Shown in pieces: positions 11,890 through 22,820 of a DNA stretch of 64,000 nt. Positions within the stretch are counted from its first letter, which is position 1. Each line of letters starts with the position of its first letter. The stretch lies in contig CM059186.1 of the NCBI GenBank assembly GCA_030323885.1, positions 22,277,849-22,341,848 of the forward strand, written 5' to 3'. Both the position numbers and the translations under genes were made by a program. The notes under the pieces were generated by a model. The model had not been told where the DNA came from and made no database searches. It was given only the letters and a program-made list of their open reading frames with translations. The DNA comes from Branchipolynoe longqiensis (lineage: Eukaryota > Annelida > Polychaeta > Phyllodocida > Polynoidae).

Positions 11890-12120
11890 GATTGCAGTAG
11901 GGAGCCGAGGTAGTGTAATGGTTACCATGCTAGCCCTGGAGTGGCCGGAAGTGTGGGTTCGAATCCTGCTCTAGACACAATATTTGTCATTTACATCACC
12001 CCAATGACACTGATTGCCATGACCGGGATCCTGTACAAGCTATGACTTGTATTGTTGTTTGAACCTCCCCTGTGTACATATATGTAAGTGCATTGCCTGT
12101 ATGTATGTAATTGTAAGCAT
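11890..12120 (+). mobile_element. SINE-3 copy (tRNA-like head)
   Basis: A-box region TAGTGTAATGGTTACCATG and B box GGTTCGAATCC, then a body with GACCGGGATCCTGTACAAGC and a tail near TATGTAAGTGCATTGC. The acceptor stem does not pair, so it is not a functional tRNA gene. Confidence 0.6.
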
Positions 12121-12154
12121 TGAATGATTTATGGGTGTAAACTATTTAAGAGGC

Positions 12155-12312
12155 TTACAATTCCAGGGGACCCATTTTCCACGATTTCCTGACAGTGCCA
12201 GCCATATGGAGGGGGGGGGGGGGGAAATCCGCGTTTTAGCGGAAATTCGCCGTTGGTTCACTTCTGAGTCTGATTTCCGCCTTTTTTGGCAAAGACCACT
12301 TTCATCCTTGAT
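12155..12312 (+). repeat. Dispersed repeat, second copy
   Basis: Matches parts of 1730-1975 in order and contains a G-run at 12211-12224. Confidence 0.5.
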
Positions 12313-12559
12313 ATGTGGATTATAAAACGGTTGAGCATGTTTTAGAAGTCCATGGCTTCAGCTTGCACCACGTGCTGTCACGTGATGCTTATTCTCGACT
12401 AGACGCGGTGTGTAACACGGAGATGTGCTGCACACGCCGTTCCCACGAGCAATGCCTCCACACGCAAAGGGTCTATCCATCACGGTATATGGAGGGGTGT
12501 ATATATATGTGTACATGGATGTAGAAGCTTGGCAGTGGGAACGACACCAGGTGAAGAGA

Positions 12560-13350
12560 CATACTGCTGTCATACTACTCACCCACTCTCACACTCACTC
12601 ATACACTGACACACTCATACACTCATACACTGACACACCCACTCACACACTCACTCACTGATAGGCACTCACTCGCTCACACACACTCACACACTCACAC
12701 ACTCACACTCACACACTCGCACACTCACTATCACCCACACTCACACACTCACACACTGATAGCCACCAACTCTCACTCACTCACTCACACACACACTCAC
12801 ACACTCACACACTCACTGATAGGAACCCACTCTCACTCACTCACACACTCACTCACTCACTCACACACTCACTCACACACACTCACTCACACACTTACTC
12901 ACTGATCGTACTCATTCATCCACTTACTTACACTCACACACACACCCACCTCCTTACTCATTCACACTCACACCCACACTCACACCACACCCCCTTACTC
13001 ACACTCACTCAACTCAACACACACTTAGTCTCACACACACGCTTGCACACATATTCACTCATACTCACTCACTCACACTCACTAGCACTCACTCACAGTC
13101 ACTCACACTCACTCACACCAACTCACACTCACTCACACCGACTCACACTCACTCACACCGACTCTCAATCACTCACAATCGCCATGCACACCCCCATCAC
13201 TCATACCCATCACTAACACCCATCACTCACACCCATCACTCACACCCATCACTCACACCCATCACTCGCACACATCACTCAGTCACTCCCCCATTTAGAC
13301 AAACACTCGAACCCATTGCTCACCAATCACTCACAGCCACACACATCAAT
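12560..13350. repeat. CACTCA/CACA simple-repeat tract
   Basis: About 800 bp of ACTCAC/CACACTC repeats with embedded GATAG variants and, at 13185-13270, a 14-bp CATCACTCACACCC repeat. Confidence 0.9.
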
Positions 13351-13794
13351 TTCTAAATTAACCATTGGCAAAGGTTGTGATAAGCTATCATGATTGTCTG
13401 ACAAGCCATTTGCCCAGCCAATTATTGCGGATACACAAGCCCATATAAATATGCCGCTCTATGAGATTATAACGCGATTCTCGCGTGAGGACAATGACTG
13501 CCTATTGTTGCAGGCATATAGCTAGCATTCATTACACCACCATCTTGCTGATCCACTGATATTCTTAGGGCATCAATAGAGAAACTCCTTCCCTGCCTCG
13601 CATCAAACGCAATGCAAGAATTACGACCGATGTGCGGCAAGGAAGGAAGAGGAGGCGAGGGTGGAGAAAAGCACTTTTATTGAGTTCTAATATTTACAGG
13701 ATAGTACAGGTTAACAACAGGATAATGCAGGATAAGCAGGATAATGCAGGTAATCATAGTAGTAAAGGTATGTACAGGATAATGCGGGCGTTCT

Positions 13795-13862
13795 CTGTGG
13801 CGCGTGGCGTTCTCTGTGGCGGAGTGGTTAGAGTGTCTGACCTTTTTCTAGGTCAGAGTTCA
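13795..13862 (+). repeat. SINE-2 head fragment at the break in DIRS copy 1
   Basis: The segment TTCTCTGTGGCGGAGTGGTT and the following bases match the tRNA-like heads of the SINE-2 copies at 32590 and 32891. It lies exactly where the RNase H and recombinase part of copy 1 is missing. Confidence 0.6.
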
Positions 13863-14934
13863 GCACCCACCCCCCCACCTGATAGGCAGGAGTCGCACTC
13901 GATCACGTGACGACGCACCTCCGGGGCCCGGAGGAGGTGGAGCCCGTTGGAAGATCGGCCGTAGAGGGCGAACCATCTCAGGTCCCGGAGGGCATCGTCG
14001 CCGAGGGTGAGGGAGGCGGCGCCGAAGCTACTGCGCAGCACACTGAGGAGGCGGCTCATGAACTTCAGGGCGGGAATTATGCAGCTGCTCACATGGTTGA
14101 GGCGCCCGAGGAGGCTCTGGAGCTCGCGCCGGCCAAGGGCGGGGCAAGCGATGTGGGTCTCGCAGTCGAGGACCTCATCCTCGACTTTGTCAGGGGCGAT
14201 GCGGATGGTCATCGCCTTGCTGTCCAGGGCGAAGCCGAGCCAGGTGAGGCGGACAGCAGGGGGATGACACTTCCCGGGGGCGACGTCGAGCCCGAGGGGA
14301 GCGACGAGGGCGAGGAATGCGTCAAACGCCTGGCAGGCCCTGAGATATGACCACTCGCACCCGACAAAGTCGTCGACGTATACCAGCGCATGGAAGCCAT
14401 CGCGCCGGAGGATCCAGGCGACTGCGGCAGTGACCTGGATGCACGCCGCGCCCGAGGAGCAGCAGCCAAAGGGGAGGGCGAGGTCGATGTAGATGAGGCC
14501 GTCAATGGCGATGCCGTAGAGGGGGCAGGAGAGGGGGTCTGCCCGGAGCTGGTGGTAGGCCTGCGCGATGTCGGCTGTCCATGTGTAGGCCCCCTCTACC
14601 TTGTTGATGAGGCGACGTGCGACGTCGGCCACGCAGGGAAGCTTGTAGGAGTGGGGCTTGCCCAAGTACTCCCGGCGGGGAATGCCAGCGTTGATTCTTG
14701 CGCCCGGGGGGAAGGAGAGGTCCACAATGACCCGCCTCTTGCCCAGGTCGGACTTGGGGCGGGTCATCATGGGGGAGACCTGGGCCCAAGGGGTTAAGGG
14801 AGGGACAGTGAAGGGTCCGGCGAGGGCGCCGAGGGTGAGCTCGGACTGGATGAAGTCCCGGATGTGGGGGAGGTGCTCGGGGGCCTCGCGGTGGTTGGAG
14901 AAGGTAGGGCGGGGGGGCAGAGGCAGAGTAGTTC
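13853..14934 (-). pseudogene. Reverse transcriptase domain of DIRS-like copy 1
   Basis: The frame is open from about 14934 down to the stop at 13853. The N-terminal end reads through a GPFTVPPLTPWAQVSP segment and PKSDLGKRRVIVDLSFPPG, the typical start of DIRS/Gypsy-type RT. Motif A is TADIAQAYHQ (Asp at residue 67 counted from the Met at 14770), and motif C is YVDDFVG at residues 131-137, so both catalytic Asp residues are intact. The C-terminal end reaches the start of an RNase H-like DSCLSGGG motif and stops seven codons later. Upstream, the frame is lost at a run of seven C near 14915, where the preceding HIPAWRARLHDYPDPALLDL segment is in another frame. The RT could fold, but the element lacks the rest of its pol, so I treat it as a degenerate or non-autonomous derivative. 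Confidence 0.75.
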
Positions 14935-15049
14935 AAGGGGAATCCAAACTCGAGAAGGTCTAGGAGGGCAGGGTCCGGGTAGTCGTGGAGGCGAGCTCGC
15001 CAGGCAGGGATGTGTAGGCTGGAGGGGAGAAGGATGCGGGCAGCCAAAA

Positions 15050-16830
15050 AAATTGGGGAGGCCCGCTTCCCAAAGGGCTGAGTAGGCCAGGGTGAAGGTG
15101 GGTTAGCGGGCCCATGCCTCGCTGGAGGTGTGGGGCCATATGGCGAGGAGGGTTGGGTGGTACTGGGCGGGGGAGGGGCTGCAGGAGGGGGCGGTGGGGA
15201 GGGTGTTTTGGATGTGGGGATCGACTATGTCGGCGATAGGTTTGCCGAGGTCGGGTTTTTTTTATGGTGGGGGCCGGCACGGGGGCGGGGGAGGAGGTTC
15301 GGTGGGGGGTGGCAAGAGGGGCGGCGAAGTCATCGGGGTCGGGCGAGGTGGCGGGGTTGGTGGGGGCGGGCCTGAGACGCGGGCTGGAGGGGGTGGGTGG
15401 GGAGGCCACTGGGAGAGAGAAGGTAGGCGGTATCGCCGGGGATGGGGCGAGCAGGGCGGTGGTGGCTACGTGGGCAGCGGGCACCTCGGCGGGGGAGGAC
15501 GGCAGGGGGAGCCCGGTGGGTGTGACCGCCAGGGGGCACGGGGCGGCAGACTTCCGGCCGGGGGCAAGCGGCATCCGGTTGGGGGCCGGCGGCTTCCGGG
15601 TGGTGGGTGGGGTCTGCGGTTTGGGGGTGGTGTCTGGTGGCGGAAGGGTCGGTGGAGATGAGAGGGCCGGGGTGATGGTCGGCAGCTGTGGTCTCGGGAG
15701 GGTTACGCAATGGCATGTGTGGAGAGCCGGGGTGATGGTCCACGGTGGTTAGCGGGGGGTGTCGGATGGCCGACGGGTCGGTGAACATAAGAGAGTCGGG
15801 TGATGGTCCGCGGCTGTGTTCTTATGTGGTGTCATATGTGGGGAGCCGTTAGGGGCGGCTTGGTCTCTGCAGGGGGCGGTGCTCAGGACGGGGTCGGTCC
15901 GGGGAGCTTCCGGTCACTGGCAGGCGAATACCGGTTTAGGACTGGCAGCGGTTTGGCAGGAGGAGATGACAGGGTGGGCTGTGGTGACAGGGGTGAGCCC
16001 GTGGGCTGGTGGTGCCCGCCGGGGTGGGGGAGGCTGCGGGAGGCAGCGTGCGAGGGGGTAGGTGGCCAGTTAGGACCCTCTGGGCCGGCAGGAGGGCCCG
16101 GCGGGAGGGCCTGGCGGGAGGGCCCGGCAGATCAAAATCCGCCGAGGCGGCTGGGGTCGCGCGCTCACAGGCTCGCTTGGTGAGGCAGACTGCCACACTG
16201 TGGATGGTGAGGATCTTTCTCACATTTGCGCAGTAGCCGCAGGCGTGGTGCTACCTGGCGCCTGCCTCTCCGTGAGACTCCCCGGCGCCTGCCCGGTCGC
16301 AGGATGCCGGATCACGGTTCCAGGAGGGGCAAGGGGCGCCATGGGCCTCCCTGCTGTAGGGGATGCATGTATCGGTCTGGGGGCGGGGCTGGGTCCGGGG
16401 GCGGGCTGGGTCTGCGGCCCAGGGGGCGGTGGTGGAGATGGAGGTGATGGATCCGGCAGGCATAGTGAGGGCCTCCATCCTGACCATGTTGATGGCGATT
16501 GGATCATGCCATCCATGTGGGAGCCTACCGTCTGCTATCCAAGTGAACACGGTCTCGGAGTGGCGGTGGATGGTAGGCCAGGGATATATGAGGTTGTCGC
16601 AAAGGACTGTGAGGGCGTGGTGGTTGAGTCCGGGGAGGGAGTGAGCGGGGAAGGCGGGGTGGGACTCCAATGTCCGGAGGGCGAGGCTATACTCGTCCTT
16701 GGTGGCCTCGCCCCTCTTGACTGCCTTCCTCCCCGCCCCCCCTCTCGATCAGATCTGAGGGGAAGATATAATGGGGCCATATACCTTTGCGCCTCCGGGC
16801 GTGCTGGGTCTCGGCCGAGTTGAGGATATC
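15050..16830 (-). pseudogene. ORF1 (gag-like) region of DIRS-like copy 1, frameshifted
   Basis: This is a GC-rich, proline/alanine-rich region on the minus strand, open in pieces in different frames (for example 14960-15574, 15936-16223, 16251-16670). One piece contains a non-low-complexity block, SHPAFPAHSLPGLNHHAL and the following ~45 residues, that looks like real protein. It lies where DIRS-type elements carry ORF1. No zinc knuckle is visible. The identity rests on position, and the reading frame is clearly broken. Confidence 0.45.
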
Positions 16831-17063
16831 CCTCACGGCGTTGGCCGTGGAGGTGGCGGTGTGAGTGACGGCATCGCGGTAGTGTAGCAGAGGCAGGGAG
16901 GCAGGAGGGCGAGTGGCTGGAGGCGGCCAGGCGAGCTGACTATAAGGGAGAAAAGGGCGGGAAATGATGCAACCAGCAACGGTCGGAGCAGGGGGGGGGG
17001 GGGGGGGGGGGGGAGAGACCTCCTTCCCTGCCTCGCATCAAACGCAATGCAAGCATTACGACC

Positions 17064-17255
17064 AATGCCGAGCGCCACCTTAGGAAGCAACAAATATCAA
17101 TTTCATAAGTCATTGGGTTGGCTCGACCATGAATCGAACTCTCGACCTCCCGCACTGACATTACTAGTATAGGGTAAGAAGTAACTGGTGCAATGAGAAA
17201 ACCAATTGTCCACGATTGAAAATCCCCGCCTGATTAATCAACGAGTGTAACCACA
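17064..17255. mobile_element. SINE-1 head/body in reverse next to a forward tail type 2
   Basis: 17064-17160 is body and head in reverse. 17160-17255 is a forward type-2 end (CCAATTGTCCACGATTGAAA, then ATTAATCAACGAGTG). It starts at the end of DIRS copy 1, so the element was probably rearranged there. Confidence 0.5.
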
Positions 17256-17287
17256 ACAACAACAATGTTTTAATATACTTGTAATTG

Positions 17288-17508
17288 AACCCGATCGGAC
17301 ACAGTGTCCAAATTGATAAGAGCTCTGGCTATTCCTGCGGAAAGTCGTAGGTTCAAATCCTGGCCGAGTCAAACTGATGACTTACCAAATTTATACTTGT
17401 CGCTACCTAGCCTGATGCTTAGCATTAATAAGAACAGGTAAGGACTTGATAGCTCAGGATAATGGGACTGAGTGGGATATCAGGGCACGGTGCTCTCGGC
17501 CTGGTGTG
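17288..17508 (+). mobile_element. SINE-1, 3'-truncated by the next SINE-1
   Basis: From a decayed head (GATCGGACACAGTGTCC) to GTGCTCTCGGCCTGGTGTGG. Confidence 0.7.
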
Positions 17509-17855
17509 GTGCGGGCGCGGTGGCCGAATCGGGAGATCGCGGGTCTCGCGTGCGGAAGATCGGGAGTTCGGTTCCTGGTTGAGTCAAGCCAATGACTTAA
17601 AATGTTATACTTGCCGCTTGGTAGCCTGGCGCTCAGCATTAATTGGATAGGGCAAGACCTGGTTAGCGCAGTGTCAGGATAATATGACTGAGTCATGTCA
17701 TGGTGCTGATGGACTATCAGGTTTGGGTGCTGGTGGCCTGGTCTTCCAGTGGGGAAACACTATAAAGTTTCCATGAGTGTGCACTGTCACAAGTCGGTAC
17801 CCGCCCTGATATATTGCCCTAGATGTTGCCAGGACGTGAAACCCCAACAAACAAT
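17509..17855 (+). mobile_element. SINE-1 (head type A)
   Basis: Full length from GTGCGGGCGCGGTGGCCGAA to CCCCAACAAACAA. Confidence 0.8.
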
Positions 17856-18279
17856 TCATGGTACACAAGGGGCTATGGGATATTCCTCAAATGTGTGGGA
17901 ATCTCATGCAGTGATCAGGAATGTAAATGGAGATAATTTGCATAATGAGATGGTGGTTTGGGGGGGGGGGTATCACGTGGGCTGGAATCGGGATGCTGAT
18001 TGGGTGGCTTGGTAGGATCATGTGGCTACCAATCACTATTTAAGATTTTTAGCTGAATGAACACCATCAACGCTCTTCTCTTCTTTTCTTTTTTCTATTT
18101 TTGTTCAAATTGTTTTATTCGATGTCTAGGCACTGGTCCTTCCAGCCCTCATGAAAAACGCTAAAAAAACAATATGATACAAAGTGAATTGAACAAGAGC
18201 GAGAAAAAATGAAGAGATTTGTTTGAGCTGATGTTCTGTTCAATGACGCAGCTCCTCTCTCGATACTGACCTTATTGAT

Positions 18280-18620
18280 TGATGGAGTTGTACGTCCTGG
18301 CAACATCTAAGGTCATATCAGGATGACTACCAACTTGTGACAGTTCGCACTCATGGCGATTTCTATAGTGCTGCCCAACTGGGAGACCAGGCTGGAAGTA
18401 CTATGACCTGATATCCCACACAGTCACATTATCCTGACACTGAGCCAACCAGTTCTTGCCCTATCCTAATAACGCCAAGCGATTGGCTAGGAAGTGACAA
18501 GTATACATTTTAAAGTCATTGGTTTGGCTTGACCAGGGTTTGAATCCATAGATTCGAATCTACTGATCAACCAAAATAGGAGACGGACGCTCAACTCATT
18601 TGGCCATCCGGTCTGGTCAT
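18280..18620 (-). mobile_element. SINE-1 (head type B)
   Basis: Full length in reverse, from GTACGTCCTGGCAACATCTA to TTTGGCCATCCGGTCTGGTC. Confidence 0.8.
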
Positions 18621-18765
18621 ACTGACCTGAAAGCAAGTACTCTTGTGACCTCTGATTATCTGTAGGAAATGGAGGTTTGGCAGCTATAACTGCTAAATAT
18701 TTCAGTCGTCTGCCTGAACCGGACGTGGAGGCTGAATTGGTAGAGAGCAGGCTTTCCGTGTGGAT

Positions 18766-19105
18766 TTTGTTGGTTGGTTGTTGGAGTTTTATATCCTGGC
18801 AACATCTAAGGTCATATCAGGACGGGTACCGACTTGTGACAGTGCAGATTCATGGCGACTTTTATAATACTGCCCCACTGGGCGACCAGGCCACCAGCTT
18901 TATGATCTGATATCCCACTCAGTCACATTATCCTGACACTTAGCCAACCAGTCCTTGCGCTATCCTTATAATGCCGAGCACCTGGCTAGGAAGCAATAAG
19001 TATAAATGTGTAAATCATTGGTTTGACTCAACCAGGGTTCAAACCTGTTGGTTCGAATCCCACCACCTACCAAAGCGGGAGACGGACGCTCGACCCATTC
19101 GGTAT
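18766..19105 (-). mobile_element. SINE-1 (head type B)
   Basis: Full length in reverse, from TTGGTTGGTTGTTGGAGTTT to GGACGCTCGACCCATTCGGT. The adjacent copy starts at once in the other orientation. Confidence 0.8.
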
Positions 19106-19119
19106 TCCCATCGCATATG

Positions 19120-19412
19120 CTTCGCGCATGGAACATCGGGAGTTGGAATCCCAGCCGAGTCAAACCAATGACTTACACAATTGCTACTTGTCGCTTCCTA
19201 GCCTATCACTCAGAAGTATTAGGATAGGGCAAGGACTGCTTAGCTCAATATCAGGATAGGTTGACTGAGTGGGATATCAGTTCATGGTGTTGGCGGCCTG
19301 GTCTCCCAGTGGGGCAGCACTATAAAAGTCGCCATGAGTGCGCACTGTCCCAAATTGGTCCCCATCCTGAAATAACCATACATGTTGTTAGGACGTAAAA
19401 CCCAATCAAAAC
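19120..19412 (+). mobile_element. SINE-1 (head partly lost)
   Basis: From GGAACATCGGGAGTTGG-like head sequence to GGACGTAAAACCCAATCAAA. Confidence 0.75.
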
Positions 19413-19446
19413 AAAACTGGCTACATGCCTGTCCCCTGCTTGAGGT

Positions 19447-19525
19447 CACACTGTCAGAAGTCGGTACCCGTCCTTATATGACCATAGTTGTTGCTAGGAC
19501 GTAAAACCCGTATAAAGCAGAACTA
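19447..19525 (+). mobile_element. SINE-1 tail fragment
   Basis: CACTGTCAGAAGTCGGTACC and GTTGCTAGGACGTAAAACCC only. Confidence 0.65.
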
Positions 19526-19572
19526 GCTACATGCCTGTCCTTGTGGTTTCAGCCAGGCATGCATGTCCCTGC

Positions 19573-20162
19573 TTTAAGCCCCAGTCACACATCACCAGAT
19601 TGAGGAACCGGACAGAAACCGGACACTGACCGGTAAAATACGGCAATGTCCGGTTGATATACGGTAAGCATCCAGCGTGCCCATTCTATCTCCGGTGGTG
19701 TGCGGCGGTGTCCGGTACAAGTTTTGAACATGCACAAAACTTGTACTGGACACCGCTGGACTGACATGTATGGTTGGTGTCCGGTTTAAGTCCGTTTTGT
19801 CTGTTTTGTCCGGTTCATTTCCGGTACCCATCTGTTATGTCTCCAGTTTGCTTCCTGCAGAGTCCGTTGACAGTGCTGCGGGAATTCGGTCAGTATATGT
19901 TTTTGGCGCGTCCATGGTCAGTCCGGTATGTGTCCGTTTGGTGTTCGGTCCGTCCGTTTGACATTTGGTTGCCGTCCAGTTCTCGTCCGGTTCTCGTCCA
20001 TTGGCTATTCGTTAATGTACATTCCTTGTCCGTTTAGCGTTCGTTTCGTCTGGCGGCCTTTGACCCGTTTCGACAAATTTTGATACCGAACACCACCGGA
20101 CTAGAAAATTCTTTGTCCGGTGGTGTCCAGTACTCAGTCCGGTAAGGTGTGACTGGGGCTTT
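19573..20162. mobile_element. MITE with CCCCAGTCACAC termini and TCCGGT-rich interior
   Basis: Left AGCCCCAGTCACACATCACC, right read inward AGCCCCAGTCACACCTTACC. The interior has very many TCCGGT/GTCCGTT words. Confidence 0.75.
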
Positions 20163-20342
20163 ATCTTGCTAGTGTACCAGCGGTCGATGCGGGTTAATTG
20201 CCTCGGCAGCTTGGAAGGGTCGCAGGCTGCTGTAGACCTCTTCTGTGGAGCATGCGCAGTTAACTACTATCCACATTACTCCTCTACGCATCCATGAGAA
20301 CGCAGCGTGCTGGTGGGAGTCCTCTTACACAACCTTTTCCGT

Positions 20343-21030
20343 AGTTGGTTGGTTGGTTGTTGGAGTTTTATGTCCTGGCAACATCTAAGGTCATATCACC
20401 GGGCACGGTGGCCGAATCGGTAGAGCACAGGCCTCGCGTGCGGATGATCGGGCGTTCGCGAGTTCGGTTCCCGGTCGAGTCAAACCAATGACTTAAAAAT
20501 TGATACTTGTCACTTCCTAGCCTGGTGCTCAGCATTATTAGGATAGGGCAAGGACTGGTTAGCTCGGTGTCAGGATAATGTGACTGAGTGGGATATTGTG
20601 TCATGGTGTCGGTGACCTGATTTCCCAGTGGGGCAGCACTATAAAACTGCCATCAGTGTGTACTGTCACAAGTTGGAACACGTCCTGATATGACCATAGA
20701 TTTTGCTAGGAAGTAAAACAACAAAAGACAAACAAACAATCTAAGGTCATATCAGGACGGGTACCGACTTGTGACAGTGCACACTCAGTGCTTCACCACT
20801 GAGAAATCAGGCCACTGGCACCATGACCCTATATCCCACTCAGTGTCATATTATCCTGACATTGAGCTAACCAGTCCTTGCTATATCCTATTAATGCCGA
20901 GTGCCAGGCTAGGAAGCAACAAGTATCAATTTAATAAGTCATTGGTTTGACTCGACCGGGAGCCGAAATCCTGACTTTCCGCACGTGGTGCCCGCACTCT
21001 ACCGATTCGGCGACTGCGCCCGGTCCGCAG
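20343..21030 (-). mobile_element. SINE-1 split by another SINE-1
   Basis: The reverse-oriented host copy has its tail at 20343-20398 and resumes at 20739. It ends in a type-A head (GATTCGGCGACTGCGCCCGG). Confidence 0.85.
20399..20738 (+). mobile_element. SINE-1 (head type A) inserted in a SINE-1
   Basis: A 340-bp copy from CCGGGCACGGTGGCCGAATC to an (AAAC)n end. It is flanked by a perfect 16-bp direct repeat ATCTAAGGTCATATCA at 20383-20398 and 20739-20754. This is the target-site duplication and defines both ends of the element. Confidence 0.9.
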
Positions 21031-21297
21031 TAAGTCATTACTCTCAATATTATCCCAGTAACTTTTTTCTTCTTCTTGAAGATTTATCCTGCCTATCATG
21101 GATAAGTCTGACTAGACTTGTTTTCACCATTAGACAGTTGGTCGATAGAAAGTCCAAGCCTACACTTTTACTGACCTAAGGGATTGTTAACCTCCCACCC
21201 GACATAGACAGATCCTCTTCTGGCTGATCTAGGCCCTAATGGGCCTTTAATGCCAGCTTGTTATGGCAAAAAGAAATTATATTTTTGCACATATATG

Positions 21298-21534
21298 AAG
21301 AGTTCAGGCACAAAACGACGTAAACACCGATCCAAAAATCTAGTGTCAATAAAAGATTTTGACAAGAAGATAATTTTTAATTCTCACTAATTCCATTTTT
21401 CATATGATCATCTGGGTATGGAGCAATGAACAAAAATAATAGGAATATAAAAAAATTAACTTTTTGTAGGTGTAATTCCAATGTTTGTCTGCATTTTTGG
21501 ATTGGCGGTTATGTTATTTTGCACCTGAACTCTT
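21298..21534. mobile_element. MITE with AGAGTTCAGG termini
   Basis: Left AGAGTTCAGGCACAAAACGA; right read inward AGAGTTCAGGTGCAAAATAA, with inverted similarity over about 40 bp. Another full copy is at 56170-56411. Confidence 0.7.
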
Positions 21535-21535
21535 A

Positions 21536-21715
21536 ATATGGAGGTGGATGGAGCCCTGAGGTCATATACTTGTGGGTGTCTTTTCAAATGTCTATCCAGC
21601 CTTCTCTCAAATGCTTCTACTGTTAATGCTTCAACCACTTAGTCTGGAAAACTGTTCAGACTGTCGCCCAATAGTACCACCTGTGTGCAAAGGTTATGAA
21701 GGTTTCTCACTGAAG
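21536..21715 (-). mobile_element. LINE C-terminus remnant, followed by a MITE
   Basis: On the minus strand one frame reads LLGDSLNSFPD, stop, VVEALTVEAFERRLDRHLKR, then HPQVYDLRAPSTSI. This is the F-x-x-x-LD-x-H ending of CR1/L2-like LINE ORF2. The stop replaces an expected Glu. It runs straight into the inverted terminus of the MITE at 21298-21534. Confidence 0.6.
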
Positions 21716-22820
21716 ATTCAGTAGTTTTCTCCCGCTGACAGAGAACAGCCCCCCCCCCCTCCCCCCACGCGCTCGGCTCCTTATTCCAAACAGAGATCTG
21801 ATCAATCAAAGTGCACAGGCTGGAAATTTCTCAGGGCACTAAAATGCCACGGGATAAATCAAGCGCATGCAGAGGGTTGTGGGGCGGGGGGTACTCACTA
21901 AAAGTTCACCTATCAATAAGTTGTCCGCCTCCCATTTTGGTAGGTCCTGGGATTCGAACCCACCAGTTGGAACCATGATCGAGTCAAACCAATGACCCAA
22001 ACAAACACTGTAAACTTAACCAGTAGCGGCCAACTAGACCAAAAAACCCATCTACAACGGAATGAGCCTGGAAATGATTCTAGTTGGATCCTACTGAGGT
22101 ACATGATTAATCAATATTAACCTACTTACGAACTCAATAGGCCACACCTGAGATTACCATGAACACAAGTTCAATCACAAAGGCCCAGCCTACATCCCCC
22201 ATCACCCTTTCAATGAGTATGTTACTACTAGAAAGATAATCAGTTATGCCCCACCCCCTACTAACACCTACCATACTAGTCTAACATAGTTACCTCCCCG
22301 CATATGTTTCTCTTTCACTCATCTTGTTCTTTACCTATCATTCATGTACCGATGCTTTGCTTATTTTCCTGTAATTGTCTATCTGTATATTGTTGTAGAT
22401 GTGTTTACTGTGTAGAGGCAATTGTGATTAGGGCTGGAAGACCAGTGCATTAGCACTGACAACATGTTATTCAGAGGAATAAAAACACTTGAACAAAAAA
22501 AAAAAACTATTAATTTCATATTGAGTAGGGAATTATATAGGGGTTGCTGCAGCTTCTGTGAATAAAAAAAACTAATTTGATTATTGGAATCATGACAGCG
22601 TCAGCAAAACATGGCCATTATGTTTACTTGTTGGCCCGGATAGCATTTGTCGGTTCTTGCACCTGAAGCCTTCATTTTTTTGGTCTAATTTGTATCAGCC
22701 TATTGGCCTTCCAGTTAAATTCTATAACCGCTTTGTTGGCCTAATTAATGAGTCTTGCTGCGCTCTTCCTGTCCTCAATTGTTGTCGGACAATGGGTGGC
22801 CAGGTGTCGGAAGTAGAACT

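Larger units (their letters stand above)
13585..17063 (-). mobile_element. DIRS/Ngaro-like retrotransposon, copy 1 (internally deleted)
   Basis: The element is read on the minus strand. A 44-bp direct repeat with one mismatch bounds it (13585-13628 and 17020-17063; it starts CTCCTTCCCTGCCTCGCATC). Terminal direct repeats of this kind fit the split direct repeats of tyrosine-recombinase retroelements. From the 5' end it contains a G-run (16991-17013 on the + strand), a proline-rich ORF1 region, an RT domain, then an abrupt break where RNase H and recombinase should continue (at 13853), replaced by a tRNA-like scrap. The final ~170 bp match the 3' end of copy 2 in reverse complement, including an AATAAA-like region and the repeated TGCATTATCCTG motif. 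Confidence 0.8.

Noticed and set aside
13907..14797. Plus-strand frames of 135-147 codons opposite the RT gene
   Set aside because: They are antisense shadows of the GC-rich RT coding sequence.
13585..17063. Endogenous virus
   Set aside because: RT type, split direct repeats and the recombinase in copy 2 fit a DIRS/Ngaro-like retrotransposon; no envelope or capsid gene is visible.
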